Positions 42,298 to 60,211 of a stretch of 64,000 nt of DNA are shown here, piece after piece; position 1 is the stretch's first letter, and each line of letters begins with the position of its first letter. The DNA is taken from NCBI RefSeq assembly GCF_017591435.1, contig NC_059294.1:12252604-12316603 (forward strand). Direction: 5' to 3'. This DNA is from Portunus trituberculatus. Its lineage: Eukaryota; Arthropoda; Malacostraca; Decapoda; Portunidae. The translations under genes were made by a program, and so were the position numbers. Under the pieces are notes generated by a model that saw only the letters and a program-made list of their open reading frames with translations, was not told the DNA's origin and did no database searches.

Positions 42298-42342
<45 letters not shown>

Positions 42343-42640
42343 TATATGAAGTGAATTATCAAGTCGTATCCTTCTTTCCTTCTTTCTTTTCTTTTTTTTT
42401 CGTTTTCCTTCTTCCTTTTTCATCCGGTCCTACTCCCTGTCTCCACTTCCTTTCTTTTCTCTCGTTCGTCATCCTTTATCCTTCCAGTCTCCTCCTCCTC
42501 CTCCTCCTCCTCCTCCTCCTCCTCCTCCTCCTCCTCCTCCTCCTCCTCCTCCTCCTCTTCCTCCTCTTCCTCCTCCTCCTCCTTTTCCTCCTCCTTCTCT
42601 CCCTCCTCCTCTTCCTCCTCCTCATCCTCCTCCTTCTCTG
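42264..42640. repeat. (AAT)n and (CTC)n arrays
   Basis: AAT/GAT triplets at 42268-42341 and a (CTC)n array at 42488-42640, clean to about 42557 and interrupted after that. Confidence 0.93.
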
Positions 42641-42676
42641 TGTCTCTTTCCCGTTTTATTGATCTTTCTCCGTGTT

Positions 42677-42846
<170 letters not shown>

Positions 42847-42924
42847 GATCAAATAATGGAAATACATTCAGCGGTAAATAAAATTCTTCATTGTTGATTT
42901 CCTCTTGGCGGCATTTCCGGAAGA

Positions 42925-44160
<1,236 letters not shown>

Positions 44161-44172
44161 TCTCGCTCTCTC

Positions 44173-44863
<691 letters not shown>

Positions 44864-45338
44864 TTAAGCTTTTGTACCTTTTAAAAGTATAAGGTTATCG
44901 ATTTAATTTGTAATAGGATCGCTCGCCGTATTTTGTAACAGGATTGCTCGCCGTATTTTGTATTGTGTTTTCTTGTAGTACACTAAAATATTAACCCCTT
45001 CAGTACTAGGACACATTTTTATCTTGAAATTTGTATATGATAAGACCATTTTATTGACATTAGGAAGGCTCTATGGATGTCAGAAGATAAATGGCCACAG
45101 TTTTCACTATTTTAATCCCCACATAAGTTTCTGAAGCTGTGTAAAATCTCCAAATATTCGCTATTAAACTGTTTCAAGTGTTTCAAATAGTAAGCAAAAT
45201 GAGTATAAAAACGCGTCATGGTACTGAAGGGGTTAAGATTTTGTACCTTTTAAAAGTATACGGTTATAGATTAATTTTGTAATAGGATCATTTGCTTCAT
45301 TTTGTGATATATTTTCTTGTAGTACATTAAAATATTAA
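44864..45338 (+). repeat. Tandem duplication split by a MITE
   Basis: Unit A (44864-44994, 131 bp) and unit B (45233-45338, 106 bp) both run from TTAAG-TTTTGTACCTTTT to AGTACA-TAAAATATTAA. The 25-bp length difference equals a local duplication in unit A (44911-44935 and 44936-44960, containing GCTCGCCGTATTTTG). The MITE lies exactly between the units, at the shared TTAA. Confidence 0.88.
44991..45236 (+). mobile_element. MITE copy 3, with an internal insertion
   Basis: TTAA at 44991-44994 and 45233-45236. Ends TTAACCCCTTCAGTACTAGG and GTACTGAAGGGGTTAA give the best terminal inverted repeat of the four copies (16 bp perfect, partial homology continuing inward through GACGCGTTTT). At 246 bp it is about 34 bp longer than the others, because of an extra segment at about 45157-45190 next to CAAATA repeats. 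Its ends are the least diverged, so it may be the youngest copy here. Confidence 0.9.
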
Positions 45339-45579
45339 AGGAAAACTCACAAGCTCTCCTTTATTAGACATCTCATCTTCCTGTTTAGCTTCTCTCTTCT
45401 CCGCTATACGCTTTTGAAAATTTCTCAGGACTTATTTTACTTGCTGTTCAGTACAGACGTTCACTTAGTTTCTTATCTTGGGCAATGTTGACACCTATTC
45501 TTCTTTGTTACATATTTCAGTGTCTTAAAAGAGAAAGGAACCACCTCAGTCTCCTTGGCACCTTGTCCATTCACTGTTT

Positions 45580-46330
<751 letters not shown>

Positions 46331-46331
46331 G

Positions 46332-46576
46332 TTATATTCTTAAAAGAGGCACAAAGGAACTAGTCATCAGTAAGAGTGGTAGATAAATAGCATACACGTA
46401 AACGCAGTACAGTAATCAGTTTATTAGTGTCGATTCAATACTGTGGGTTTGAAAGATTATATTCTAAAAGGAGGCACAAAGAACTAGTCATCAATAAGAA
46501 TGATTGGTAAATAACATACGCGTAAACTCAGTACAGTAATCTGCTTGTTAGTGTCGATTCAATACCGGGCTTTAAA
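46332..46576. repeat. ~125-bp tandem duplication
   Basis: Two units starting TTATATTCTTAAAAG (46332) and TTATATTCTAAAAGG (46457). They share GGCACAAAG, AACTAGTCATCA, ATAAGAATG-like and CAGTACAGTAATC words, and end at AGTGTCGATTCAATAC. The identity is high, so the duplication looks fairly recent. Confidence 0.85.
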
Positions 46577-47161
<585 letters not shown>

Positions 47162-47164
47162 CCA

Positions 47165-47199
47165 ATAATGGTGACAATGATAACAATAATAATAATAAC

Positions 47200-47255
<56 letters not shown>

Positions 47256-47356
47256 TAATAATAATAATAATAATGATGATAATAATGATAATAATAATAA
47301 TAGTAATAATAAAAATAATGATTGCAATAGTAATAATGATGATGATAATAATAATG

Positions 47357-47418
<62 letters not shown>

Positions 47419-47447
47419 AAGAAGAAGAAGAAGAAGAAGAAGAAGAA
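47165..47447. repeat. (AAT)n and (GAA)n compound array
   Basis: AAT/GAT/ACA triplets at 47165-47389 in 3-bp register, then a clean (AAG/GAA)n run at 47390-47447. Poly-Ile, Tyr and Leu frames are shadows. Confidence 0.94.
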
Positions 47448-47572
47448 TAGTAATAATGATGATAAAATAATAACAAATAACAACATTGAACACTAACACT
47501 AATAACACTAAACATTTGTATGGCAAAAGTCACCCCAAAGATCTGAATTAAACAATAGGAATGTAAATGAAG

Positions 47573-47574
<2 letters not shown>

Positions 47575-47625
<51 letters not shown>
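47575..47625. repeat. (GA)n microsatellite
   Basis: Perfect GA run, followed by CATACATACATA. Confidence 0.95.
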
Positions 47626-47628
<3 letters not shown>

Positions 47629-47889
47629 TACATACATACAAATGAAAAAGAAAGTCATTTAATTATACGACTGATAAATTAATACATTTCTTCATTTTCT
47701 TCTTTGCTAATTATCTACATGTATCTAATGAACTTTTTTCCTTCATTTCACACGTCATTTTCTTCTTTATTTCTTTCCCAGTCATCTTTTTCTTCGTCTC
47801 TTCGTCTTCTCATCTTCCTTCTTCTATTTTTCCTATTTTTTTCTTTTTTTCTTTCTTGATTCATGATTAAATTTGCTTTTGTTTGATAT

Positions 47890-48160
<271 letters not shown>

Positions 48161-48900
48161 TCTTTCTTATTTCTTTTTGCCTTCCTTATTTCCTCCCTAT
48201 TCTTCCCTCCACCTTTCTGTCATGTCTCTTAAATTATCTCAAAGTTATTCCCTCATATTTCTTCCTTATCTCTCTTCTCATCCTCTTAGTTTTCCTCGTC
48301 CGTGTCCTCCCAGTTTCCCTCCTTTTCATTTTTCCTCCTTTTTTTCCTTTTCTATCCACTCATAAGTTTTTTTATCTTTTCATTTTTTTCCATTCTATCT
48401 TTCATTCTTCTTCTTATTCTGTTCTTGTTATTTTAATTGTTTCCACTGTTCGTCCTTCCTCCTTTATCATACATCATTTTCTTGTTATTTTCTTTTTCTT
48501 GTTTCCTTTTCTTTTTCTTTTTCCTTTTCTCGTTTTCCTCGTCTATTCTTTCTTACCATCTTTTCTTCTTCCTTTTTTTTTCGTTTCCTTTTATCATCTA
48601 CGCCAGCTTTCTTTCTTTCTTTCCCTCCTAATCTTTGCGCTCATTCTTATTTCTCACCCTCCTTTCTTTTCTCTTCCTTTTTTATCCTACCATTTTTACT
48701 TGAAGTTCTTATTTCTCTCTTCCTTTTTTTTATCGTCATTCATCTTTCTTTTTCACCTTCCTTCCTACATGTCTCCTTTTTCTTTTTCGTTCTACAACAA
48801 TTTCGTATTTCTTTCTCATTTTCAGGGTCGTCTTTCTTCTTTCACTTCCTGCACCTCCTCAAATCCTCCTGCCTTTTAGTTTTCCTTCCATTTTTCTCCC
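48161..48900. other. Pyrimidine-rich block, ~740 bp
   Basis: A strongly C/T-biased + strand without a fixed period; frames are Phe/Leu/Ser-rich. Resembles the block at 31396-32110. Confidence 0.6.
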
Positions 48901-49145
48901 TCCTCATTAGTTGACACACTTCTGCTTTACCAGGAAATGTGCAAGTGTCTTAATCCTCACTGTCTTGCGTGACTTTCCGCGGCTAGAGGCTCACGTGGCG
49001 CCCCTCTTGATTCTATGGATGCCAGCTGTCTCTGCCCTCCCTTCCAGCGCGTCCCTCTGTCCCCCACCCCTCGTTGGAGAAAAATGATTGGTAGTTAAGG
49101 AGAGGAGGGATAACGTATGCTGGAAAATTTTATATCGTATTTTTC

Positions 49146-49405
<260 letters not shown>

Positions 49406-49477
49406 CCTTCCCTTTTTGTGGTGGTGTAGTTTCTTGTTTTTCTCGTTAGTCTCTCTTTCTTCTCTTCTTTCTTTTTA

Positions 49478-50496
<1,019 letters not shown>

Positions 50497-50582
50497 AAAA
50501 ATTTTCTCTCCATTTTTACATTTCCTTCGGTATTTTTTGGGTCAGAAAGAGAGAGAGAGAGAGAGAAGAAGAAGAAGAAGAG

Positions 50583-51075
50583 AGAAATATCAGTGAAGGA
50601 GTGGAATAGCTTTTATTCAAGAAAACTATTGAGGAAATCCAATATGATAATGCGATTTATTCCTTCCAACTCATATATTGTATTCTATTGGCTCTGTTTC
50701 TTAATGCTTTCATCTGTCAGTGTGTCAGTGTGTTCCTTTTTGTCTCTCTCTTTCGTATTTTTTTTTTTTTTTTATTTTTGGTTTGTCGTCTGCCGTGTCT
50801 TTCTTTGGGCAATGGAAGCGCAATTCTTTTTCATTTTTTTTTTTTATATTCGTTCATTGAGACTTACTTTCATCTCAGTCATCTAGTTTTTCTTTTCATT
50901 TTTTTTTCATTCTATTTTGTCTATTCTCCTTTATACATCTGTTTCGTTAAATTGCCTACTTTCTCTTTTAGGCTTTATTGAAATGCCTTTTTTTCTTTTT
51001 CATTCCCTTTCTTCTCCTTCCTCTTCTTCCTCCTTTTTTTTTTTTTTTTTTTGCCATCCACCTATTCCTTCTCCT
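50583..51075. other. T-rich unique DNA, no gene seen
   Basis: Many T runs. Frames are compositional. Confidence 0.5.
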
Positions 51076-51079
51076 GCTC

Positions 51080-51373
<294 letters not shown>

Positions 51374-51639
51374 TCTCTCCTCTCCTCCTCCTTCCCTCCT
51401 TCCCACCTTCCCTCCCTCCCTTCGTGCCATCAGCTGTCACTGCCCACCAGTAAGTGCGTCCTCTGCTAGTCTTTTGTTTTTTTTGTCGAAATTTTCGGTT
51501 TGGTTTTTATTGGTTACGTAAAGAACGAATCAAGGAAGGAGAGGGAGGAGAGAAGAGGGAGAGAGAGACAAGGGTGAAAAAGGAAGAAGAATGTAGAGAA
51601 TGGGAGAGATAGGCGGAGAGGAGATAGGAACACACAGGC

Positions 51640-51684
51640 AGTCGCGCACGCACACACACAAACACACGCACACTCTCACACATT

Positions 51685-51748
<64 letters not shown>

Positions 51749-51751
51749 GTG

Positions 51752-51783
<32 letters not shown>

Positions 51784-51797
51784 CACAGACAGACAGT
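51640..51797. repeat. (AC)n and (GACA)n arrays
   Basis: Variant AC at 51645-51690, clean (AC)n at 51690-51746, then (GACA)n at 51754-51797. Confidence 0.93.
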
Positions 51798-52073
51798 TTC
51801 GTCTCTTGCTCCCAAAGCGACAGTTGTTTCTTGGAATTGTATATTTTTTGCTCCTCCAGACTCGCTCACTTTCCCATTTGTCTCTGCTTGCGTGCGTGTG
51901 TGTTCACCCGCGTCTTGTGTGGGACTCCCCGTCACTTGCGGCCTCCACTCCCGCCAGTGCACCTCGTCAGTGTATAAACAAAAAAAGGAATAAAGAAAGA
52001 GAATAAAGAAATATGCAAATAGACAAATAAATTAAACCTCGTATATTCAAAGATAGAAAGATATTCGCACTTA

Positions 52074-53200
<1,127 letters not shown>

Positions 53201-53286
<86 letters not shown>
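53201..53286. repeat. (CT)n microsatellite
   Basis: Nearly perfect CT run with one TTT variant near 53213. Confidence 0.95.
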
Positions 53287-53288
<2 letters not shown>

Positions 53289-53820
53289 GTATAAAGTTCA
53301 CCACATGGAATTAAAACTCGCTGCCGTGTTCCTAAGAAGCAAAACTGTTGGCTATGTATAAGTCACGCACTCTCCTAATCTTCCCGGGCGACTTGGTGAC
53401 CTTGGAATATATTAGCGAGTTAGTTTCTGGGCGGAGCGGATCGGAATGGTGGAAGGCGGGCGGTAAGAAGAGTCGGTGGACGGCGCGAGGATCCTGGGTG
53501 ATTGCTGGTAACTGAGACGATGATCCTCTCCCGCTGATGAGGCAATTGTGAACCTCAATCCTGCGATTTACTCGAGGTCTCGGGAGAAGCGAGGGCGGCA
53601 TGAGGAGGTGATGACGCGCCCTGATCGTCGAGGGAAAGACTGATGCATCTTTAGTTTGTAAGTGATCGAGGAGTGAACCTGAGAAGAAGGCAGGAGGTCT
53701 CAAGAGGTCCGTTCACCACCGGCACCTGGAGTGATGGCGGAATGAGAGGGGCAGTCAAGTATTTTTCAATATTGAAGCTCAGACTTGTAACGTGGTTTGC
53801 TGTACTGGTAGGGTAAAGTG
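53287..53820. other. Unique DNA, no gene recognised
   Basis: Balanced to GC-rich. The 123-codon minus frame (53332-53703) has no motif that I recognise. Confidence 0.4.
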
Positions 53821-53824
53821 AGAA

Positions 53825-54320
53825 TATAATGGATTTCAACGATTAGATAAGTGATATATTAGTAATGTTGGGGGTGAAGGCGTTATGGATATTTAGGACT
53901 TCCAGGTAATGCACTTGTCTGTACGTGCAGGCGTGAAATGAAATTGTGATGGATTTCAGCGATTAGATAAGGTAATGTTTGTGTGTGAGCATAGTAATAA
54001 AAAGTATTGTAAGTGATGGCACAGTGACGATGGAAGTGAAGATGTTATGAATATTGAGTTTTCAGTGCTTTTGGTAGGAGTGTAGTAAGAATTTCATGAA
54101 TTTCAGCGGTTAGATGAGATAGTATTTGTGTGGGATCATAGTGAGAATATTAAAAATTTACGAGAATTGCATGAGTTTGTGTTTATGCGTGCGAGCAGGA
54201 ACATAGTAAGGATATTATGATTTTCGGGGATCAAATGAGGTAGTGGATTTGTGTGTGCGAGCAGGGATAAAGCAACATTATTCCAAACTTCAAGGATTCT
54301 GTGAGTTAGTGCGCTTATGT
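53825..54320. repeat. Degenerate ~60-bp minisatellite, ~8 units
   Basis: Words like TTATGGATTTCAGCGATTAG, GATGAGGTAGTG, TTTGTGTG and GCGAGCAGGAACATAGTAAG recur. Anchor ATGGATTTCAGCGATTAGAT-type words are at 53829, 53949, 54096 and 54217. More diverged intermediate units lie near 53887, 54045, 54150 and 54275. This is an old array with a ~60-bp unit and a ~120-bp higher-order spacing. Confidence 0.7.
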
Positions 54321-54650
54321 TTCTCGAGAAGGAAAACCCGGGAAAACAGGAAAACAAAGCGGGCACCAAAATTCTTTAAAAAAAAAACTTGTGACTTCCC
54401 GGGTTACCTTGACGGCGAGGCGTAGCGGCTTTTCACCGTCGATTTAGGACCACAGAACCTTGGAATTAGGGTGACATTTTTCCGATGCGGTAGTGAAAAA
54501 CAGAGACATGGGAGGGGAGGAAGAGGAGGGAGCAAGATGAAGAATGAGGGAGCGCACTGAGCAGGAAGAGGCGACCACTTAAGAAAGATTACCGTGAAGG
54601 TCGATAAAGGTGTGACATGACGATGTTTTTAAGGGTTTTAAGATCCTAAA
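54321..54650. other. Unique DNA, no gene seen
   Basis: Mixed composition. Nothing recognised. Confidence 0.5.
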
Positions 54651-54866
54651 GCTGCTTGATCGTGGCGGCCAGAAGCGGTTACTTGAGTGTATGTGTTGAT
54701 TGTCATGTCTACTGCTGTATCGGGCAAGACTAGAGGAACAATCGTTATCACTACTTGTTGAGGTTGCTGGATCGTGGCCGAGAGGACCAATCATGAAAAC
54801 GTTGCTGTTAATTGGCGCATGTTCTATATCGAGGAAAGTCAGACGATTAATCACTATCAATACTTA
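54651..54866. repeat. Decayed ~112-bp tandem duplication
   Basis: Unit 1 (54651-54756) and unit 2 (54763-54866) share, in order, GCT-GATCGTGGC, AGA-G, a TGTT-ATTG core, ATGT-CTA, TATCG-G-AA and ATCACTATCA-TACTT-like endings. Confidence 0.65.
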
Positions 54867-55012
54867 AATGTGTCTTTTCTTCAGTTATTTCTTTCTTAAT
54901 CACGACTCGCATTTATATTAAGCTAATAAATAAAACTGTACTTAGACAATCCGTAGAATTTTAAAGTTTTCTTTTTATCAAGAAAACATTAGATTAGATA
55001 TCAGAGTATAAT

Positions 55013-55017
<5 letters not shown>

Positions 55018-55051
<34 letters not shown>
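55018..55051. repeat. (GA)n microsatellite
   Basis: Perfect GA run of about 17 units. Confidence 0.94.
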
Positions 55052-55053
<2 letters not shown>

Positions 55054-56155
55054 TAAGAGCCAGGTGGAGGAAACGCATTAGCGAGGTGAAGCAGCAAAGC
55101 CAGACTGTAGGCAATAATTAGAAAGACTGTGCGTGCTGCGGCAAAATGCTCCCAAGTTTAAATGAGAAATGCCTCTGAAATTATGATGGAGAGAGACTTC
55201 ACTGACAGTAAAGGAAATTCATGGGCCAGACAACCGACACAAACTCACCTCGGAGATATAAAAAAGGTAATGAAACGCCACACCACAACCAACCAGACGT
55301 GGCTCCTCTCATCGCGAAATAATTGCCATCACTCCAAATTGTCCCCATTCAACCCCGATTATAATTTAAGGGAACCAGCGGAAAGACGGGGGAGCGAGGA
55401 GGCAGAAGAGGAGGGACAGACACTGAAAAAAAATAAATAATGACGTATTTAAACCTGTTCGGAGGGGGTACTTGCTTAGTAATTACCCTGATTCATGACG
55501 ACATACTCAGGGACAAGGGCACAAAGAGGAGGTGCGTCCCCTCTGAGGGTCTCTGCGCCACTGAAATCAAGCGAGAAATGTTATTGGAACTGAATTAAGA
55601 GAACCTCATCCGAAGCGGTGCAGTCATGTGCCTCGGCGGTCTGTTTGTCTGTCTGTCTGTCTGTCCGAAGCCGCGGTAGTGGGCCGAAGCCAATTAGAGA
55701 ACGTCCCGCCTGTGATAAGGGAGAGACAGGGCGAGTCCATCCTTCGCCGGCGATACAATTTGCGTCGCCATTGAGAGCGTCGTTAGCAGCTGGAAAAGAA
55801 AGGAAGAGTGACATCCCGTGATGGCCGGACCGAGACGGCGAGACGACCGCCAAAGGAAAAGAGAAACCGCCAAGACAAAGCAAATAATGGAAAGGAAAGG
55901 CGAAGATGTGGACTGGATGGAAGGAGGGAGAGTGAGTGCAGGAGTCATGGCAGGAGGGAAGGACTCGTGACGGCGGAGAATTATAGTGTAGGAATTGAAG
56001 GCCAGAGGAAGTAAGGATCCATAGTCGTATTAGTTCACTCAGCCAGCAAGTAATATTGTGATGTTTTGTTTTTAGGATGACCTCCGTTTTCTTTTGCGTC
56101 TTGACATAAGATTACCGAGAAAAAGGAGAAGGAAGAGAAAAGATGGAGTAACACC
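55052..56155. other. SSR-poor, partly GC-rich unique DNA
   Basis: About 1.1 kb with balanced composition, GC-rich at 55490-55960, and a short GTCT run at 55640-55664. Frames on both strands lack recognisable domains. No RNA gene seen. Confidence 0.4.
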
Positions 56156-56285
56156 AGTATCAAAGGTAGCAGTAGCAACAGCCACAGCAACAGCAGCAAA
56201 AACTGAAGCAGCAGGAATAGTAGACAGAAGTAGTGAGAATATAGTAACAGCAGGAAGTAACAGCAACATCAGTAGTAAATGCAAG
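56156..56285. repeat. Decayed (RCA)n trinucleotide array
   Basis: GCA, ACA, GTA and GAA triplets in 3-bp register for about 130 bp. The Ala/Thr/Ser-rich part of the + frame at 56094-56447 derives from it. Confidence 0.7.
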
Positions 56286-56867
56286 AAAATAGAAAAAATA
56301 ACAATTACTTCAATCACCGCTCAGTCCTTCTCTCCCTACATCCATCCATTTCATTTCCTGCCTCACATTTCAGAGCCCCACACAAACCACCCTGACTTCC
56401 AAACACCATCTCACTTAGCCACACACAGAAATTTACATCTTCTTTAATGCTTGTCAACCTTTACCAAGCTTTTAAAGACATTTTTTTTTGCACTACAGAT
56501 ACTTCCGTAGCTTAGAAAAGGATTAAATGAAGCTCACATTCCTTTCTTTATGTGTTTATGTCCATCTAAACAATTCGTTACGGTGATATCAGCCAGGAAA
56601 GGATTAACAATACTCTTCAACCGTACAATATGAAGGGGAATGGTTTTAAAAGAACTCAATCTCAAACAAGCTTTCACTTTTATACCACAAGTGAACGGGA
56701 GGCGAGGGGGTCTGTAATACGTTGCCTTTTTCCTACTTTTTTTTATCCTTCCCGTATCCACCAAAAGAGCGACGACTAGAGAGCTATATATATACTCTAT
56801 TAAAGAGGAGCAGCTGGCGGGCGGCTTGCGGGCGTGACGAGCGGACGCGCCCTCACCAACTATGAGA

Positions 56868-56870
<3 letters not shown>
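56286..56870. other. Unique DNA, no gene seen
   Basis: Mixed, with a TATATATA stretch at about 56786 followed by GC-rich DNA at 56805-56860. Nothing recognised. Confidence 0.45.
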
Positions 56871-56871
<1 letters not shown>

Positions 56872-56921
<50 letters not shown>

Positions 56922-56990
56922 AGGGGGAGGTAAAGGTAAAAACTTCACATTTCAATATATCCTTTTTAATTCAGTAAATCTTTCTCTGTG

Positions 56991-57061
<71 letters not shown>
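56872..57061. repeat. (GA)n and (CT)n inverted pair
   Basis: (GA)n at 56872-56918 and (CT)n at 56997-57061, complementary and 78 bp apart. Confidence 0.95.
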
Positions 57062-57064
<3 letters not shown>

Positions 57065-57182
57065 GAAATGTACCTTTAACACTGGTTTCTCTCTTCTCCA
57101 CCTCTTCCTCTTCCTCTTCCTCTTTTCCGTCCCTTTCCTTGCCTTCAATTTTCTCTTTTCACCTTCACTCTCCTGCTTCCCC

Positions 57183-57419
57183 TCCCTCCACCTCAATCTC
57201 CCCCTTTACTTCCTTTTCTCTCTTGCTTTTCCCCTCCCTTAGGTCCCTCTCCTCCTCCTCCTCCTCCTCCTCCTCCTTGCTCCCTCCCACTTTCCCTCCC
57301 TCCCTTCCTCCACCTTAATCTCCCCTTCAGTTCCTTTTCTCTCTTGCTTTTCCTTCCCTTAGGTCCCTCTCCTCCTCCTCCTCCTCCTCCTCCTCCTCCT
57401 CCTCCTCCTCCTCCTCCTC
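57183..57419. repeat. 120-bp tandem duplication ending in (CTC)n
   Basis: CCTCAATCTCC...TTCCTTTTCTCTCTTGCTTT...CCCTTAGGTCCCTCTCCTCC is repeated with a period of 120 bp (CCCTTAGG ends at 57243 and 57363). The trailing CTC arrays differ in length: about 57249-57276 and 57369-57419. Confidence 0.88.
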
Positions 57420-57711
57420 ATCCTTCCCCCGTTTCTTCCTGCGGTCGGGTGCTCGGCGAGTCTACAACAAAGTCTTTCACGCAGTTCGATGAAGCCGATC
57501 AAATTTTTGACAACTTTTCGAGAGTGAACTGTAAAGAGGATTTTGCTCGAGAAGTTCCATTGTTTCCGAGGAATGCAAGGAAAGGGGTGCCGGCAGAGGG
57601 AGGAATGGATGGAGTACGAGTAGGTGGCTGGTGAGGGAGCCTTTGTGGAGAGCAGAGAACATGGTGAGTTTCTTTTTTTCTCTCTCTCCTTCTTACTCTT
57701 GTTAAGGTTTC
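57420..57711. other. Short unique segment with a protein-like frame
   Basis: The + frame continuing from the CTC array gives a varied ~65-residue tail (57440-57634) with Asp, Phe and Glu well represented. I recognise no family. The only ATG upstream is before the repeat, so it is probably a chance frame. Confidence 0.25.
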
Positions 57712-58445
<734 letters not shown>

Positions 58446-58659
58446 TTAACTCTTTCAGTACTGGGAAGCATTTTTACCATGAGTTTTGGGTATGATTAGA
58501 CAATTTAATTTACACTAGCAAGTTTCTATGTAGGTCAGAAGGTTAATGGCTCAGAATCCTCACTATTTTAATCTTCACATGAGATTTTGAAGGTGTATAA
58601 AATCGTCTAATAGTAACCTGAATGAATATGAAGACGTGTTATGGTACTGAAGGGGTTAA
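58446..58659 (+). mobile_element. MITE copy 4, TTAA-flanked
   Basis: 214 bp with TTAA at 58446-58449 and 58656-58659. Left end TTAACTCTTTCAGTACTGGG; right end reverse-complemented TTAACCCCTTCAGTACCATA. It shares GAGTTTTGGGTATGATTAGA with copy 2 and AATGAATATGAA with copies 1 and 2. No open frame. Confidence 0.87.
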
Positions 58660-59225
58660 TCTTCCTGTCTAGCATTCACTTTTGCAGTCTCACTTCACAC
58701 TCCTCTCAGGTTTTATTCCCCCTCTTTCTCACCCTTCACTCTTTCTTTTCTCTCTTCTTTTCTCTTTTTCTCTCGTCTCTCCTCCTTTCTCCCCAAGTCT
58801 CGTCCTCCGCGACCCTCTTTCCCACATTTCCTTCCAGCATTGGCATTCGCGGCGCCAATTTCCAACGAGAAACAGTTTTTAAATGATGTTGATACGTGTA
58901 TACCTTTATATTTTTGCGACTTTTTGCCCTCTTTTATTTATATTTATTGCCTTTTAGCTTTTGTTTTATCATTTTGAATTTCTGTTGTTTTTTTTTTGCG
59001 CATTAAAGCCGCTTCATACTGTATGTTTCTATTTTTTTCACTTATTTTCATATTTTTAAGGAATTGGTGGTTTTAATAGACTTTTCTTTATTGACATTAT
59101 TCCATGAGTCTTGTGGCCGATGGCTCTGAGTCCGTCATACGTGAAAATCAAAATGAAAAAAGGGGAATATTTAGAGTCCAACATTAATAATTTTCTCATG
59201 TGGGACGTATTTTGAATTAAGTTTC

Positions 59226-59227
<2 letters not shown>
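58660..59227. other. T-rich unique DNA, no gene seen
   Basis: C/T-rich to 58800, then AT-rich. Nothing recognised. Confidence 0.5.
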
Positions 59228-59265
<38 letters not shown>

Positions 59266-59990
59266 TGTTCTACTTCTTAATTTCTCCTATATCGTTTTCT
59301 TTAAAATGATGAAATGTCGTTTTCTTCTATTTTCTTTTAACAATGGAGGAATGGAGGAGGAGGAGGAGGAGGAGGAGGAGGAGGAGGAGGAGGAGGAGGA
59401 GGAGGAGGAGGATAAGAAGGAGGACGAAGACGAGAACGAGGATGAGGAGAAGTAGGAGGAGGACGAGAAAAAGAAGAAGAAGAAGAAGAAGAAGAAGAAG
59501 AAGAAGAAGAAGAAGAAGAAGAAGAAGAAGAAGAAGAAGAAGAAGAAGAAGAAGAAGAAGAAGAAGAAGAAGAAGAAAGAAGAAAAAGAAGAAGAAAAAA
59601 AGAAAGAGGAGGAGGAGAAAATAAAAGGAAAGAGATGACGAAATGAGAGAAAGAGAAGAAATAGGGAAAAAAGAAAATGGGAATTAGAAAAGAAAGTCAG
59701 AGAAAAACGAGGCATTGCACATAAGAAAGAAAGAAAGGAAAAACGAGGGAACGAAAAAGAAAAAGAAGAAAAAAAGAAGGAAAGCAAATACGGATAAGAG
59801 TAACACGAAGAAAGGAAGAAGAAAAAAAAACGTGAAGGAAAGGAAAGCAGAAAAGACTTAGGTGGAGGAAATGAAGCAGGGGGAGGAGGAAATTAAAAAG
59901 CCTCTTACGGAAAGGGAAAAAGTAAAAAAAAAAGGAAAATAAAAAGGAAAAAGAATCACGGAAAGAAAAGATGGCGGACGTGAAGGTCAT
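59228..59990. repeat. (GA)n, (GGA)n, (AAG)n and purine-rich block
   Basis: (GA)n at 59228-59262, (GGA)n at 59355-59412, GACGAG variants, (AAG)n at 59471-59577, then A/G-rich DNA to about 59990. Poly-Phe, Ser and Arg frames are shadows. Confidence 0.92.
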
Positions 59991-60076
59991 TGAAAAAGGC
60001 GCCAATTTGTTTTTATGTTAGTTTTTTTTATCTATTTATTATTTTGCTTCCTTCATTTCGTTTTAACTCGTCTGAG

Positions 60077-60211
<135 letters not shown>

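Noticed and set aside
56783..56860. TATA-type core promoter (TATATATA then GC-rich DNA)
   Set aside because: No downstream coding start, initiator or transcript evidence; AT-rich octamers are expected by chance here.
57344..57634. Frame with poly-Pro followed by a varied tail
   Set aside because: The start and poly-Pro lie in the CTC array. The tail is short and matches no family I recognise.
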